Positions 35,509 to 44,510 of a stretch of DNA of 64,000 bases are shown in pieces (position 1 is the stretch's first letter; each line of letters opens with the position of its first letter). The position numbers and the translations under genes were made by a program. Source of the DNA: G963663615 sp963663615 (GTDB lineage: Bacteria; Bacteroidota; Ignavibacteria; Ignavibacteriales; Melioribacteraceae); the NCBI GenBank assembly GCA_963663615.1, contig OY760517.1, forward strand, positions 2,046,001 through 2,110,000. The letters are read 5' to 3'. The notes under the pieces are model-generated. The model ran no database searches and was not told the origin of the DNA. It worked only from the letters and a program-made list of their open reading frames with translations.

Positions 35509-36545
35509 TCTGCTTCTTCTTTAAATTCTACTCTAACTATTCTATCAGGATTCAACTTCAAACTGTTAAGTATCTCCAGCAGCTCTTCCGAAGTTATATA
35601 CTTTCCATCAACCGATACATTCAGAATGTCACCATACTCACCGGATAGGAAATTAAAAAGTACATTTCGTTCATCAGGTGAGGTAATAGTTTCTGCCAAA
35701 GCTTCTAATGGTTGTGTAGATTCATCCAAACCAAAATTCAAATCATCTCTCAGATAAAAATTAACAATCTGACTGTAAAGTTTTAAACTCTGCCCCGGAC
35801 CCGATAAACTACCATATACCTGAAAAACTATTTCTTCTCCCGGCAACCACTCCTTATCAAGATAATCCCTGAGATTAACGGTTGTCTGACTACCGACTGA
35901 TTTTTCCCTTATTAGCGGATTACCTGAATTGAGAGCTTCATCAAGACTTTGAAAATTATTTTTCCTTACGTTGGCTTTAATAAAATACTCTTCAACACCA
36001 ACTACATCATCCCAGGAAGCTAATACATTAACCGCATCATAATTTTCTTCGGCAACGGGTGATTGAATTGTTAGAGTTTGAGCCGGATTCAGAAATTCAA
36101 GCTCTTTAAAATCCGTAGCTATTACAGTACCATTTTTATTATGGAGTTGTACATAAATTTCATAATTACCAGCGGGTTTACCCAAGAGAATATTATCCTC
36201 AATAAGCCCCTCATTTTTGGTATATTCAATCTCTATGTATGTATCCATTTCATCGTTGTAAATTGTTTTCGCAATAAAAGGCTTGGTGTTAAACTTGAAA
36301 AGTTGCTCAAAATTATTTTTCCCGGGTTTTTTCCAGTTAACAACAACATCAACCCAAACTGTCTTTCCTTCAGGTTCTATTTCCAACGAAAACAAGCGAG
36401 GAATATTACTTAATTCCTGTGCTACAATAATACTACCAAACTCGGTTGCAGTAAATGGCTCAAAAATATTGAATTTTATATACGGTTCCTGAGCATTTAC
36501 ACCTAACGTAAACAATACAAAAAATAGAAGAATTTTTGCCTTCAT
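35505..36545 (-). CDS. Secreted protein of unknown function, FecR/CHASE2 operon
   Basis: A 346-residue exported protein with signal peptide MKAKILLFFVLFTLGVNAQ. I do not recognise the family. The sequence has several beta-rich segments with Fn3/Ig-like spacing (for example ASWDDVVGVEEYFIKANV near 175-195) and a short C-terminal domain that ends in KEEAE. First of four closely spaced genes (346-residue protein, FecR, barrel, cyclase), so it probably supplies an extracytoplasmic part of the same signalling unit. Function unassigned. Confidence 0.75.
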   Translation of the reverse strand: MKAKILLFFVLFTLGVNAQEPYIKFNIFEPFTATEFGSIIVAQELSNIPRLFSLEIEPEGKTVWVDVVVNWKKPGKNNFEQLFKFNTKPFIAKTIYNDEMDTYIEIEYTKNEGLIEDNILLGKPAGNYEIYVQLHNKNGTVIATDFKELEFLNPAQTLTIQSPVAEENYDAVNVLASWDDVVGVEEYFIKANVRKNNFQSLDEALNSGNPLIREKSVGSQTTVNLRDYLDKEWLPGEEIVFQVYGSLSGPGQSLKLYSQIVNFYLRDDLNFGLDESTQPLEALAETITSPDERNVLFNFLSGEYGDILNVSVDGKYITSEELLEILNSLKLNPDRIVRVEFKEEAE

Positions 36546-36574
36546 AATTCCTGTTCTTATTTTATTAATAAAAT

Positions 36575-37195
36575 TTATAATACCTCAAAAGTAGTTTTGC
36601 CTAACCATTTGGATGTTGCTATCAGTTTAAACTTTTTACCAGATTTTATTTTGTACTCACTAAAAGCTCTAAACTCATTAGTAACTGAATAAAATTCATC
36701 AAAGACTAAAATTGTTCCAGGCAAGATTATGTTGTTAAGTGCACCAATTACAAAACTTGCAGAGCTATAAAGATCACAATCAATATGTATAATAATTCTG
36801 TTAGATAATTCTGTTTTTTCTAGAAATCTTTCAACCGTATCCTGAAACAAACCTCTTACAAACTTAATCCTTTTATCACCCATCTCCGGAATTTTACCGT
36901 TAGTATCAAAATGTCCTGAACTTCTTTTAAATCCTAAAGTATTCCAGGTTTCAGGCAACCCATCAAAAGAATCAAATCCTGTAAAAGTTGAGTATTTATT
37001 CTTACTTAATTCCGACCAATAATTAATCGTTTCACCTTTAAATACTCCAAACTCAAGATAATCAATAGGATTATCCTTTCCTATAACCTCCATCACATAA
37101 TTATACATTTCAAATCTGTTTTTGCATCGCTTAAATTGGCGTCCGTTAATTATCCACCAAAAAACATATAATATAGAATACCTGATTGTTTGCAA
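36575..37195 (-). CDS. TylF/MycF-type SAM-dependent O-methyltransferase
   Basis: A 206-residue methyltransferase. The SAM-binding LEFGVFKGETINYW is near 47-60, with FTGFDSFDGLPETW after it and IHIDCDLYSSA (about 135-145), a metal-binding region shared by macrocin O-methyltransferases and their relatives, which methylate sugar or hydroxyl groups. The start is TTG at 37195; a downstream ATG (MYNYVMEV) would shorten the protein by 29 residues. It stands 29 bp upstream of the secreted unknown protein and may belong to the same transcript, but its substrate is not evident here. Confidence 0.82.
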   Translation of the reverse strand: MQTIRYSILYVFWWIINGRQFKRCKNRFEMYNYVMEVIGKDNPIDYLEFGVFKGETINYWSELSKNKYSTFTGFDSFDGLPETWNTLGFKRSSGHFDTNGKIPEMGDKRIKFVRGLFQDTVERFLEKTELSNRIIIHIDCDLYSSASFVIGALNNIILPGTILVFDEFYSVTNEFRAFSEYKIKSGKKFKLIATSKWLGKTTFEVL

Positions 37196-37364
37196 TTATT
37201 AATCCGCAGTTTAGTATCAATTGTTATAAATATAGCTCAAATAAACCATAAAAGATATTTGGCTCTTCTTTGTAAACTAACAAAATAGTTGATATTATAT
37301 ATATAAAGTTCCATATTTGCTGTTTATTAAAATAATATAATCAAAAATAACTTATCGGAAAACT

Positions 37365-38726
37365 ATGGCACAAAACAGAGAAAACTGGGGTTCAAAACTA
37401 GGATTCATTCTGGCAGCAGCTGGTTCGGCAATTGGATTGGGAAACATTTGGAAGTTTCCTTACATTGTTGGCGAAAATGGTGGTGCAGCGTTTATCTTTA
37501 TCTATTTAATTTGTATTGCTGTTATTGGTTTACCGGTTATTATTGCTGAAATACTTGTTGGTCGAACTACTCAACTTAATCCCGTTGGTGCCTATAAAAA
37601 ACTTGGCAACTCCAAATTTTGGACTATGGTTGGCGGTATGGGTGTTCTTGCCGGCTTTCTTATTCTTTCCTTTTATGGCGTTATATCAGGCTTTTCGTTA
37701 GGTTATATTTTTGAAGCTCTCCTAAATAATTTTAAAGACTTTGCCAATGCAGACCTTGCTACCGAACATTATAACTTAATGATCTCAAGTGTGTGGTGGA
37801 CTGTTGGATTGCTTGCAGTATTTATGTTTCTATGTATTGCAATTGTTTTTGCCGGTGTACAAAAAGGTATAGAAAAATCTAGTAAAATCCTTATGCCACT
37901 TCTTCTGATTATTCTTGTAATTATGATGTTGCGTGGTATTACATTAAATGGTGCCGAAGAAGGAATAGATTTTCTGTTTAACCCTGATTGGGCGAAAGTT
38001 AACGCTGAAACTGTACTTTTGGCACTTGGTCATGCATTTTTCACTCTTTCACTTGGCATGGGTGCAATGCTTACATATGGTAGTTATATGTCTAAAAAAG
38101 ATAGCATAATTACTTCTTCTGTTCAAATTATTGTGCTGGATACCGTAATTGCAATCATTGCAGGGGTTGCAATATTTACTGTTGTTTTTGCAACAGGTCA
38201 GGACCCAAATGCAGGTCCAGGTTTAATATTTCAAACCCTTCCGGTTGTATTTATGAAAATGCCGGGTGGTTATTTCTTCTCTATTATATTCTTCCTGTTG
38301 TTAACAATAGCAGCTTTAACTTCTTCAATTTCGTTACTTGAGGTTATTGTTGCCTATTTTATAGATCAACGAAAATGGTCCAGAAAAAAGGCTGCGGTAG
38401 TATTTGGCGGAATTACATTATTACTGGGTGTACCAAGTGCACTTTCATTTAATGTTATGCAAAACAATACAATATTTGGACTAAACTTTTTTGATTTACT
38501 TGATTTTATTACAGCAAATATTCTGCTTCCTTTAGGTGGTCTTTTAACAGCTGTTTTTGTTGGATGGATTTGGGGCTTCGACAAAGTGCTTGCTAATCTT
38601 AAGGAAGGTTCCGAGGTTATATTTGAAAAAAGTTTCTGGACAATTACTTTCTGGAAATTTTTCCTAAAATATTTATCGCCGGTGTTAATATTTATTGTAT
38701 TTTTACACTCTTTGGGAATTGTTTAG
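37365..38726 (+). CDS. Sodium-dependent transporter (NSS/SNF family)
   Basis: A 453-residue neurotransmitter:sodium symporter homologue with about 11-12 membrane helices. The TM1 signature GSAIGLGNIWKFPYIVGENG (about 21-40), with unwound Gly and Asn for sodium and substrate, and TM6-TM8 segments around FFTLSLGMGAMLTYGSYM are clear. Bacterial members take up amino acids such as tryptophan, leucine or tyrosine. It is separated by 69 bp from the alanine symporter gene on the same strand; both use sodium and amino acids. Substrate not assigned. Confidence 0.93.
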   Translation: MAQNRENWGSKLGFILAAAGSAIGLGNIWKFPYIVGENGGAAFIFIYLICIAVIGLPVIIAEILVGRTTQLNPVGAYKKLGNSKFWTMVGGMGVLAGFLILSFYGVISGFSLGYIFEALLNNFKDFANADLATEHYNLMISSVWWTVGLLAVFMFLCIAIVFAGVQKGIEKSSKILMPLLLIILVIMMLRGITLNGAEEGIDFLFNPDWAKVNAETVLLALGHAFFTLSLGMGAMLTYGSYMSKKDSIITSSVQIIVLDTVIAIIAGVAIFTVVFATGQDPNAGPGLIFQTLPVVFMKMPGGYFFSIIFFLLLTIAALTSSISLLEVIVAYFIDQRKWSRKKAAVVFGGITLLLGVPSALSFNVMQNNTIFGLNFFDLLDFITANILLPLGGLLTAVFVGWIWGFDKVLANLKEGSEVIFEKSFWTITFWKFFLKYLSPVLIFIVFLHSLGIV

Positions 38727-38795
38727 CGTTGTTAACAGCATCGGTTTCCGGTGCTTTCTTTTCTAACCCTCAAATATTTTTACAAAGGAGTTACT

Positions 38796-40385
38796 ATGAG
38801 AAAATCTTTGGGTGGTATAATTACTTATGTTATTTTGCTTATTATACTTCTCGTATTCGGGCTTTCTTTTTTCGAATCTATTTGGTCGTTCCCCGGAAAT
38901 TTTGAGTTCTTTAAAACTTTTCCGTCTAAAGAACTACCACTTGGTTCAATCCCGCTAATGATTATTGTACTCGTTGGTACTGGTATATTTGTTACTTTTC
39001 TGCTTGGTTTTCCACAATTACGCTACTTCTGGCATGGTATTAAAGTAACCAGAGGTATTTATGACGATCCTAATGATGAAGGTGACCTTAACCATTTCCG
39101 TGCTTTAACAACTGCCCTTTCCGCTACAGTTGGTATTGGCAATATTGCCGGAGTGGCTACTGCAATTTATTATGGTGGACCCGGTGCTTTGTTTTGGATG
39201 TGGGTTACTGCGTTTTTCGGTACGTCGCTTAAATATGCCGAAGCTACGCTCTCGCTTAAATATCGTGAAATTGCTCCAGATGGCTCCACTGCTGGTGGTC
39301 CTATGTACACAATTGAACATGGTCTTGGCAAGAACTGGAAATGGCTGGCAATTGCTTTTGCGAGTTTTGCTATAATCTGTTCATTTGCCACCGGTAATGC
39401 AATTCAATCATTTACCGTTTCCGACCAAATTTACTCCGAAGTAGTAAGTGTTGTTGGCACTAATCACTTCCTGACCGCAAAATATGCATTATTTGATGGA
39501 TTTGAACTAAGTGTTCAGCAAGTACTTAACGGTGTTGTGCTTGCCGGTTTGGTTGCTATGGTTATTATTGGTGGAATTAAACGAATTGGTAAGGTTACTG
39601 GTTACCTGGCTCCTTTTATGGCACTAATTTACGTTTTTGCAACTGTACTAATTCTATTTGGTAATATATCTGTACTACCCGAAAGTTTTGGGCTAATCTT
39701 CGATATGGCTTTTAATCCGCCTGCCGAAATAGCCGGTGTTGGTGGTGGTACTTTCCTTGTATTTCTTAATACCTTGCTCTGGGGTATAAAACGAGGTCTT
39801 TATTCTAACGAAGCCGGACAAGGTTCTGCAGCTATTGCACACTCTACTGCAAAAACAAAACATCCTGTACGTGAAGGTACTGTTGCTATGCTTGGTCCTT
39901 TTATAGATACAATTATTGTTTGTACCTTAACCGGACTTGTAATTCTTACCACTGGGGCATGGCATCATACCGAGTTTTATGTTACACGCATTGACCCTTC
40001 TTTTACCGGTGAACTTATGAACTCAAGTATCCTTACTTCGTATGCATTCAAACTGGGACTTTCATGGTTAACTGCCTATGGTGACAAAATTGTTACTATT
40101 GGCGTTTTACTATTTGCAATTTCTACTGCAATAAGTTGGTCATTCTATGGTGATAGAGCCAGTAATTACCTCTTTGGACAAAAATCAATACTTCCTTACA
40201 AATGGGTATTTGTGTTTTTTGTATTCCTCGGAGCAATTGCCGAACTTGAAGCTGTTTGGGGTTTCGGAGATGCTATGTTAGGGTTTATGACGTTCCCTAA
40301 CCTTATCTCAATTGTACTGCTTGCTGGTGCACTCAAAAAAATGACAGGTAGCTACTTCGCTATCGATCATAAGAGATTTAAATAA
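38796..40385 (+). CDS. Alanine/sodium symporter (AGCS family)
   Basis: A 529-residue sodium:alanine symporter. Family segments include ATVGIGNIAGVATAIYYGG (about 105-123), GTSLKYAEATLSLKYRE and NEAGQGSAAIAHSTAKT-HPVREG. The ATG at 38796 is chosen because AAAGGAG lies five bases upstream; the longer frame begins at 38751. It ends 6 bp before a strong terminator. Confidence 0.93.
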   Translation: MRKSLGGIITYVILLIILLVFGLSFFESIWSFPGNFEFFKTFPSKELPLGSIPLMIIVLVGTGIFVTFLLGFPQLRYFWHGIKVTRGIYDDPNDEGDLNHFRALTTALSATVGIGNIAGVATAIYYGGPGALFWMWVTAFFGTSLKYAEATLSLKYREIAPDGSTAGGPMYTIEHGLGKNWKWLAIAFASFAIICSFATGNAIQSFTVSDQIYSEVVSVVGTNHFLTAKYALFDGFELSVQQVLNGVVLAGLVAMVIIGGIKRIGKVTGYLAPFMALIYVFATVLILFGNISVLPESFGLIFDMAFNPPAEIAGVGGGTFLVFLNTLLWGIKRGLYSNEAGQGSAAIAHSTAKTKHPVREGTVAMLGPFIDTIIVCTLTGLVILTTGAWHHTEFYVTRIDPSFTGELMNSSILTSYAFKLGLSWLTAYGDKIVTIGVLLFAISTAISWSFYGDRASNYLFGQKSILPYKWVFVFFVFLGAIAELEAVWGFGDAMLGFMTFPNLISIVLLAGALKKMTGSYFAIDHKRFK

Positions 40386-40391
40386 ATTTAT

Positions 40392-40429
40392 TGGTGTCAG
40401 GTGTAATGACCTGGCACCAGATTTTTTTT
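40392..40429 (+). terminator. Rho-independent terminator after the alanine symporter gene
   Basis: An 11-bp stem (TGGTGTCAGGT at 40392-40402 and ACCTGGCACCA at 40409-40419, one G-T wobble) with a six-base loop is followed after two bases by eight T (40422-40429). Confidence 0.85.
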
Positions 40430-40592
40430 CTTTTCAAGTATCCACCAATACATAATTATTTCAGTGTCCGTGTTAAAAGGAGTAACTGCTACGCAGTATT
40501 ATATTCTCTTTGTCGCACTTATCCTACACAAGAGTAATCGCTAACGCGATATGTATGAGAATTTGCCAAACTAACTTACTACGTATATTCTT

Positions 40593-40639
40593 AATACAGC
40601 CCCGAGGGATGATATACCTTTAGAAAACTGGTGAGTAAT
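40593..40639. repeat. REP-like repeat, copy A
   Basis: Starts AATACAGCCCCG and continues AGGGATGATATACCTTTAG then AAAACTGGTGAG. It matches copy B at 44464-44510 with only a few changes. The CCCCG-AGGG centre is a short palindrome. These look like dispersed intergenic repeats. Confidence 0.6.
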
Positions 40640-40644
40640 TGAAG

Positions 40645-40669
40645 AATAGCCCCATCGTGGCGATATATT
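40645..40669. repeat. Degenerate REP-like repeat, copy A'
   Basis: AATAGCCCC followed by ATCGTGGCGATATATT repeats the AGCCCC...(G)GATATAT plan of copies A and B, 52 bp after copy A begins. Shorter and less conserved. Confidence 0.4.
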
Positions 40670-40809
40670 GCATTCCCACATGTTGTGCAATAGATAGATA
40701 TTAATAACTTTGGCATTATCATAGTTATTCCGTCAATGAATGGTCCTTAACGGCAGTTTAAAGAATATACCTGTATTAATCTAACATTTATTTTTATTGT
40801 GAAAATTAT

Positions 40810-40817
40810 TAACTTTG
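40810..40817 (+). promoter_or_regulatory. -7 promoter box (TAnnTTTG) of the first beta-helix gene
   Basis: TAACTTTG is a perfect match to the Bacteroidetes-type TAnnTTTG box and lies 22 bp before the ATG, with GAGGGGA as ribosome-binding site in between. No perfect TTTG -33 element is present 19-20 bases upstream. Confidence 0.5.
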
Positions 40818-40839
40818 AGTAATAGTTCAATGAGGGGAA

Positions 40840-42597
40840 ATGCGTTTAATTACCATATTTTTAATACTCTTTTCTGTATCACAATACGCCCAAACAACTC
40901 GTTACGTAAGTAAAACCGGTACTAACGAATATCCTTATACAGAATGGGAAATAGCCTGTGATTCAATACAACCGGTTATCGATATCTGTGAACCATGGGA
41001 TACCATACTAATTGGGAAAGGAGAGTTCTACGGCAATATTGTTAATAACCACAACCCTGTTGTTATTATGGGAGTTTCAAGGGATAGCAGCATTATATTA
41101 CCAGATTTACCCGGTACTACCGGAACTATTATTTTGGATACTTATCAACCATTATATGTTACTAACGTTTGCTTTGATGGTATCACTAAAAACAACTACA
41201 GTTCCGGTGTTTATGCAAAAGGAACTACATTAGATGTTAACAATGTCAACTTTAAGAGGCTTCAGTCAGGTGTTTGTGGTAATAATGCAGAAGTTATTAA
41301 TATTGATAATTGTTTTTTTGAACTGTATTATTCTCCGAAGGGAATTGTAACATCAGGATATAAACCAGTTGCTAATAAATACAATGTTTCCAACAACCTT
41401 TTTATATTTCCGCGTGGTGGTGAAGCCTGTCACTTAAGTGACCGTTCGGATATTATTTTCAATAATAATATCGTTCGCAGTCTGATTAATCCGGCAAATG
41501 GAATAAACCATATGGGGTATAATGATACTATTATTGCCTATAATAATCTAATTATTTCAGAAGTAACTGCCTTTGGGTTTGAAACCGATGAAGGTAAACA
41601 TTATGCGGAATGTGTTAACAATACATTTATACTTGATTTGGTAAGCATGAGAGGAAGAACTGGAGGATGGGCTGATAGCGGTAAATGTATAAATAATATT
41701 GTTATTAATTCACATACAGGTTTTCACGGACCAATGCTTGTTGACTATAACCTATTCTATAATGTTGATGAAGAACTTGCTTACACCTGTATTGACGGTG
41801 GACATAATATTTTTGATACAGACCCTATGATTAGTACCGAAATATCTTACCCAACTTCAGATATTGATGCACATTTGCAAAAACACTCACCAGCTATTGA
41901 TGCAGGTGACCCTGCCATACTTGATAAGGATGGTACAAGAAGCGATATTGGTTACCTTGGCGGTCCTGGCGGTGAAAGTTATATTTATGAGGATTTACCA
42001 CCCAAAATTCCAAAGGATATTACTGGCAGTATAACTCAGGATAGCATACTTACAATTAAATGGAGACCTAATGGTGAGGCTGATCTTGCTTACTACAAGT
42101 TATATCATGGAGATAATGAAAACTTTGTTGTAAATGACTCTTCATATTTATTCAAGCTGGAAGATAATTTTGTTAGTATAAACCTGAACGAATATAATAC
42201 CCCGGGTTATTTTGCAGTTACTGCTGTAGATACAGGTAATCGGGAAGGTGATGCTTCCGAAAGACTGCATGTAGTTATCTCAAACGTAGAAAAAGATATT
42301 GAGTACATTGAAAGTTATGACCTGATGCAGAACTACCCTAATCCGTTTAATCCTTCAACTACCATTCGTTACAGATTAAAGGCTAAAGGTAACGTAACAA
42401 TGAGGCTATACAACATAAACGGCGAAAAGGTTACTGACTTATTTAACGGAGTAAAAGATAGAGGTGTACACGAACTAAAGTTCGATTCCGATGAATATGC
42501 ACTTGCAAGCGGTATATATTTACTGAGTATGCAGGTTAGTGACAACAACAAAAAACCGGTTTACAATAACACACGTAAGCTTGTATTGCTTAAATAA
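40840..42597 (+). CDS. Secreted beta-helix protein with T9SS sorting domain, copy 1
   Basis: A 585-residue exported protein. Signal peptide MRLITIFLILFSVSQYAQ, then a right-handed parallel beta-helix (about 25-370) with NNNI-type turns and repeating cysteines, an Fn3-like domain (about 385-480) and a type A type IX secretion C-terminal domain starting MQNYPNPFNPSTTIRY (about 490-585). It should be exported by the type IX system and attached to or released from the surface. The beta-helix fold suggests polysaccharide binding or lyase-like activity, but no catalytic motif is evident. Two stop codons in a row (TAA TAG) close it. Near-identical copy follows, diverging in residues 94-179. Confidence 0.85.
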   Translation: MRLITIFLILFSVSQYAQTTRYVSKTGTNEYPYTEWEIACDSIQPVIDICEPWDTILIGKGEFYGNIVNNHNPVVIMGVSRDSSIILPDLPGTTGTIILDTYQPLYVTNVCFDGITKNNYSSGVYAKGTTLDVNNVNFKRLQSGVCGNNAEVINIDNCFFELYYSPKGIVTSGYKPVANKYNVSNNLFIFPRGGEACHLSDRSDIIFNNNIVRSLINPANGINHMGYNDTIIAYNNLIISEVTAFGFETDEGKHYAECVNNTFILDLVSMRGRTGGWADSGKCINNIVINSHTGFHGPMLVDYNLFYNVDEELAYTCIDGGHNIFDTDPMISTEISYPTSDIDAHLQKHSPAIDAGDPAILDKDGTRSDIGYLGGPGGESYIYEDLPPKIPKDITGSITQDSILTIKWRPNGEADLAYYKLYHGDNENFVVNDSSYLFKLEDNFVSINLNEYNTPGYFAVTAVDTGNREGDASERLHVVISNVEKDIEYIESYDLMQNYPNPFNPSTTIRYRLKAKGNVTMRLYNINGEKVTDLFNGVKDRGVHELKFDSDEYALASGIYLLSMQVSDNNKKPVYNNTRKLVLLK

Positions 42598-42660
42598 TAG
42601 TATCGTATTCACTGGATATACCTGTATTAATCTAACATTTATTTTTATTGTGAAAATTGT

Positions 42661-42668
42661 TAACTTTG
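42661..42668 (+). promoter_or_regulatory. -7 promoter box (TAnnTTTG) of the second beta-helix gene
   Basis: Same TAACTTTG box as copy 1, carried along in the duplication, 22 bp before the start codon. The base just before it differs (G in place of A). Confidence 0.5.
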
Positions 42669-42690
42669 AGTAATAGTTCAATGAGGGGAA

Positions 42691-44445
42691 ATGCGTTTAA
42701 TTACCATATTTTTAATACTCTTTTCTGTATCACAATACGCCCAAACAACTCGTTACGTAAGTAAAACCGGTACTAACGAATATCCATACACAGACTGGAA
42801 AATTGCCTGTGATTCAATACAACCGGTTATCGATATCTGTGAACCATGGGATACCATACTAATTGGGAAAGGAGAGTTCTACGGTAATATTGTTAATAAC
42901 CACAACCCTGTTGTTATTATGGGAGTTTCAAGGGATAGCAGCATTATTTTACCAGATTTACCCGGTACTACTTCTACAGTATTACTGGAAACTTATAAAG
43001 AATTAACAGTTCAAAATATTTGTTTTAATGGTTTTGCTTATAATAATAAAAATTGCGGTGTTTACGCCTGGGATACGAAATTAGAGATTAATAATGTTAG
43101 TTTTGTAATGATAAACTCTGGTGTTGGAGGAAATAAATCAGATATTATTATTGAATATTGTTTTTTTGAACTGTATAATTCTCCAAAAGGATTGAGAACT
43201 TCCGGTTATAAAACCCCTCCAAGTAAATACAATGTTTCCAACAACCTTTTTATCTTTCCGGATGGTGGTGAAGCCTGTCATTTAAGTGACCGTTCGGATA
43301 TTATTTTCAATAATAATATCGTTCGCAGTCTTTTGGACCCTGCAAATGGAATAAACCACATGGGGTATAATGATACTATTATTGCCTATAATAATCTAAT
43401 TATTTCAGAAATTACTGCTTATGGGTTTAAAACCGATGAAGGGAGACATTATGCGGAATGTGTTAACAATACTTTTATACTTGATTTGGTAAGCATGAGA
43501 GGAAGAACTGGAGGATGGGCTGATAGCGGTAAATGTATAAATAATATTGTTATTAATTCACATACAGGTTTTCACGGACCAATGCTTGTTGACTATAACC
43601 TATTCTATAATGTTGATGAAGAACTTGCTTATACCTGTATTGACGGTGGACATAATATTTTTGATACAGACCCTATGATAAAAACCGAAATATCTTACCC
43701 AACTTCAGATATTGATGCACATTTGCAAAAACACTCACCCGCTATTGATGCCGGTGACCCTGCCATACTTGATAAGGATGGTACAAGAAGCGATATTGGT
43801 TACCTTGGCGGTCCTGCCGGTGAAAGTTATATTTATGAGGATTTACCACCCAAAATTCCAAAGGATATTACTGGCAGTATAACTCAGGATAGCATACTTA
43901 CAATTAAATGGAGACCTAATGGTGAGGCTGATCTTGCTTACTACAAGTTATATCATGGAGATAATGAAAACTTTGTTGTAAATGACTCTTCATATTTGTT
44001 CAAGCTGGAAGATAATTTTGTTAGTATAAACCTGAACGAATATAATACCCCGGGTTATTTTGCAGTTACTGCTGTAGATACAGGTAATCGGGAAGGTGAT
44101 GCTTCCGAAAGACTGCATGTAGTTATCTCAAACGTAGAAAAAGATATTGAGTACATTGAAAGTTATGACCTGATGCAGAACTACCCTAATCCGTTTAATC
44201 CTTCAACTACCATTCGTTACAGATTAAAGGCAAAAGGTAACGTAACAATGAGGCTATACAACATAAACGGCGAAAAGGTTACTGACTTATTTAACGGAGT
44301 AAAAGATAGAGGTGTACACGAACTAAAGTTCGATTCCGGTGAATATGCACTTGCAAGCGGTATATATTTACTGAGTATGCAGGTTAGTGACAACAACAAA
44401 AAACCGGTTTACAATAACACACGTAAGCTTGTATTGCTTAAATAA
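42691..44445 (+). CDS. Secreted beta-helix protein with T9SS sorting domain, copy 2
   Basis: A 584-residue paralogue of the upstream gene with the same signal peptide, beta-helix, Fn3-like domain and type IX sorting domain. Differences concentrate in residues 94-178, where about half the residues change (for example GITKNNYSSGVYAK in copy 1 against GFAYNNKNCGVYAW here), whereas the flanking parts are almost identical. This block covers several coils of the beta-helix, so ligand binding may differ between the copies. The sorting domain is nearly identical, so both should travel the same route. Confidence 0.85.
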   Translation: MRLITIFLILFSVSQYAQTTRYVSKTGTNEYPYTDWKIACDSIQPVIDICEPWDTILIGKGEFYGNIVNNHNPVVIMGVSRDSSIILPDLPGTTSTVLLETYKELTVQNICFNGFAYNNKNCGVYAWDTKLEINNVSFVMINSGVGGNKSDIIIEYCFFELYNSPKGLRTSGYKTPPSKYNVSNNLFIFPDGGEACHLSDRSDIIFNNNIVRSLLDPANGINHMGYNDTIIAYNNLIISEITAYGFKTDEGRHYAECVNNTFILDLVSMRGRTGGWADSGKCINNIVINSHTGFHGPMLVDYNLFYNVDEELAYTCIDGGHNIFDTDPMIKTEISYPTSDIDAHLQKHSPAIDAGDPAILDKDGTRSDIGYLGGPAGESYIYEDLPPKIPKDITGSITQDSILTIKWRPNGEADLAYYKLYHGDNENFVVNDSSYLFKLEDNFVSINLNEYNTPGYFAVTAVDTGNREGDASERLHVVISNVEKDIEYIESYDLMQNYPNPFNPSTTIRYRLKAKGNVTMRLYNINGEKVTDLFNGVKDRGVHELKFDSGEYALASGIYLLSMQVSDNNKKPVYNNTRKLVLLK

Positions 44446-44463
44446 TAGTATCGTATATTTCTC

Positions 44464-44510
44464 AATACATCCCCGGAGGGATGATATACTTTTAGAAAAA
44501 TGGTAAGGAA
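44464..44510. repeat. REP-like repeat, copy B
   Basis: AATACATCCCCGG then AGGGATGATATACTTTTAG and AAAAATGGTAAGGAA, closely matching copy A at 40593. It lies 18 bp after the second beta-helix gene, so similar repeats bracket the duplicated pair. Confidence 0.6.

Larger units (their letters stand above)
40430..40764. other. Gene-free stretch with palindromes and REP-like repeats
   Basis: No credible gene lies between the terminator and the first beta-helix gene. The stretch holds small palindromes (ACTGC-tac-GCAGT at 40485-40497; ATCGC...GCGAT at 40537-40550; ATTGCA...TGCAAT at 40667-40691) and two copies of a REP-like repeat (entries at 40593 and 40645). The GC-rich palindrome centres contrast with the AT-rich surroundings. 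Confidence 0.6.
40765..44456 (+). repeat. Tandem duplication, period 1851 bp
   Basis: Two units (40765-42608 and 42616-44456) include the leader from ATATACCTGTATTAATC, the promoter, ribosome-binding site and whole beta-helix gene up to a shared TATCGTAT. They are nearly identical except for a block of 256 and 253 bp (41121-41376 against 42972-43224), which corresponds to residues 94-179. Seven unrelated bases separate the units. Confidence 0.92.

Noticed and set aside
40840..44445. Tandem beta-helix pair as an assembly artefact
   Set aside because: A diverged internal cassette and scattered differences make simple collapse or duplication by error unlikely, though not impossible.
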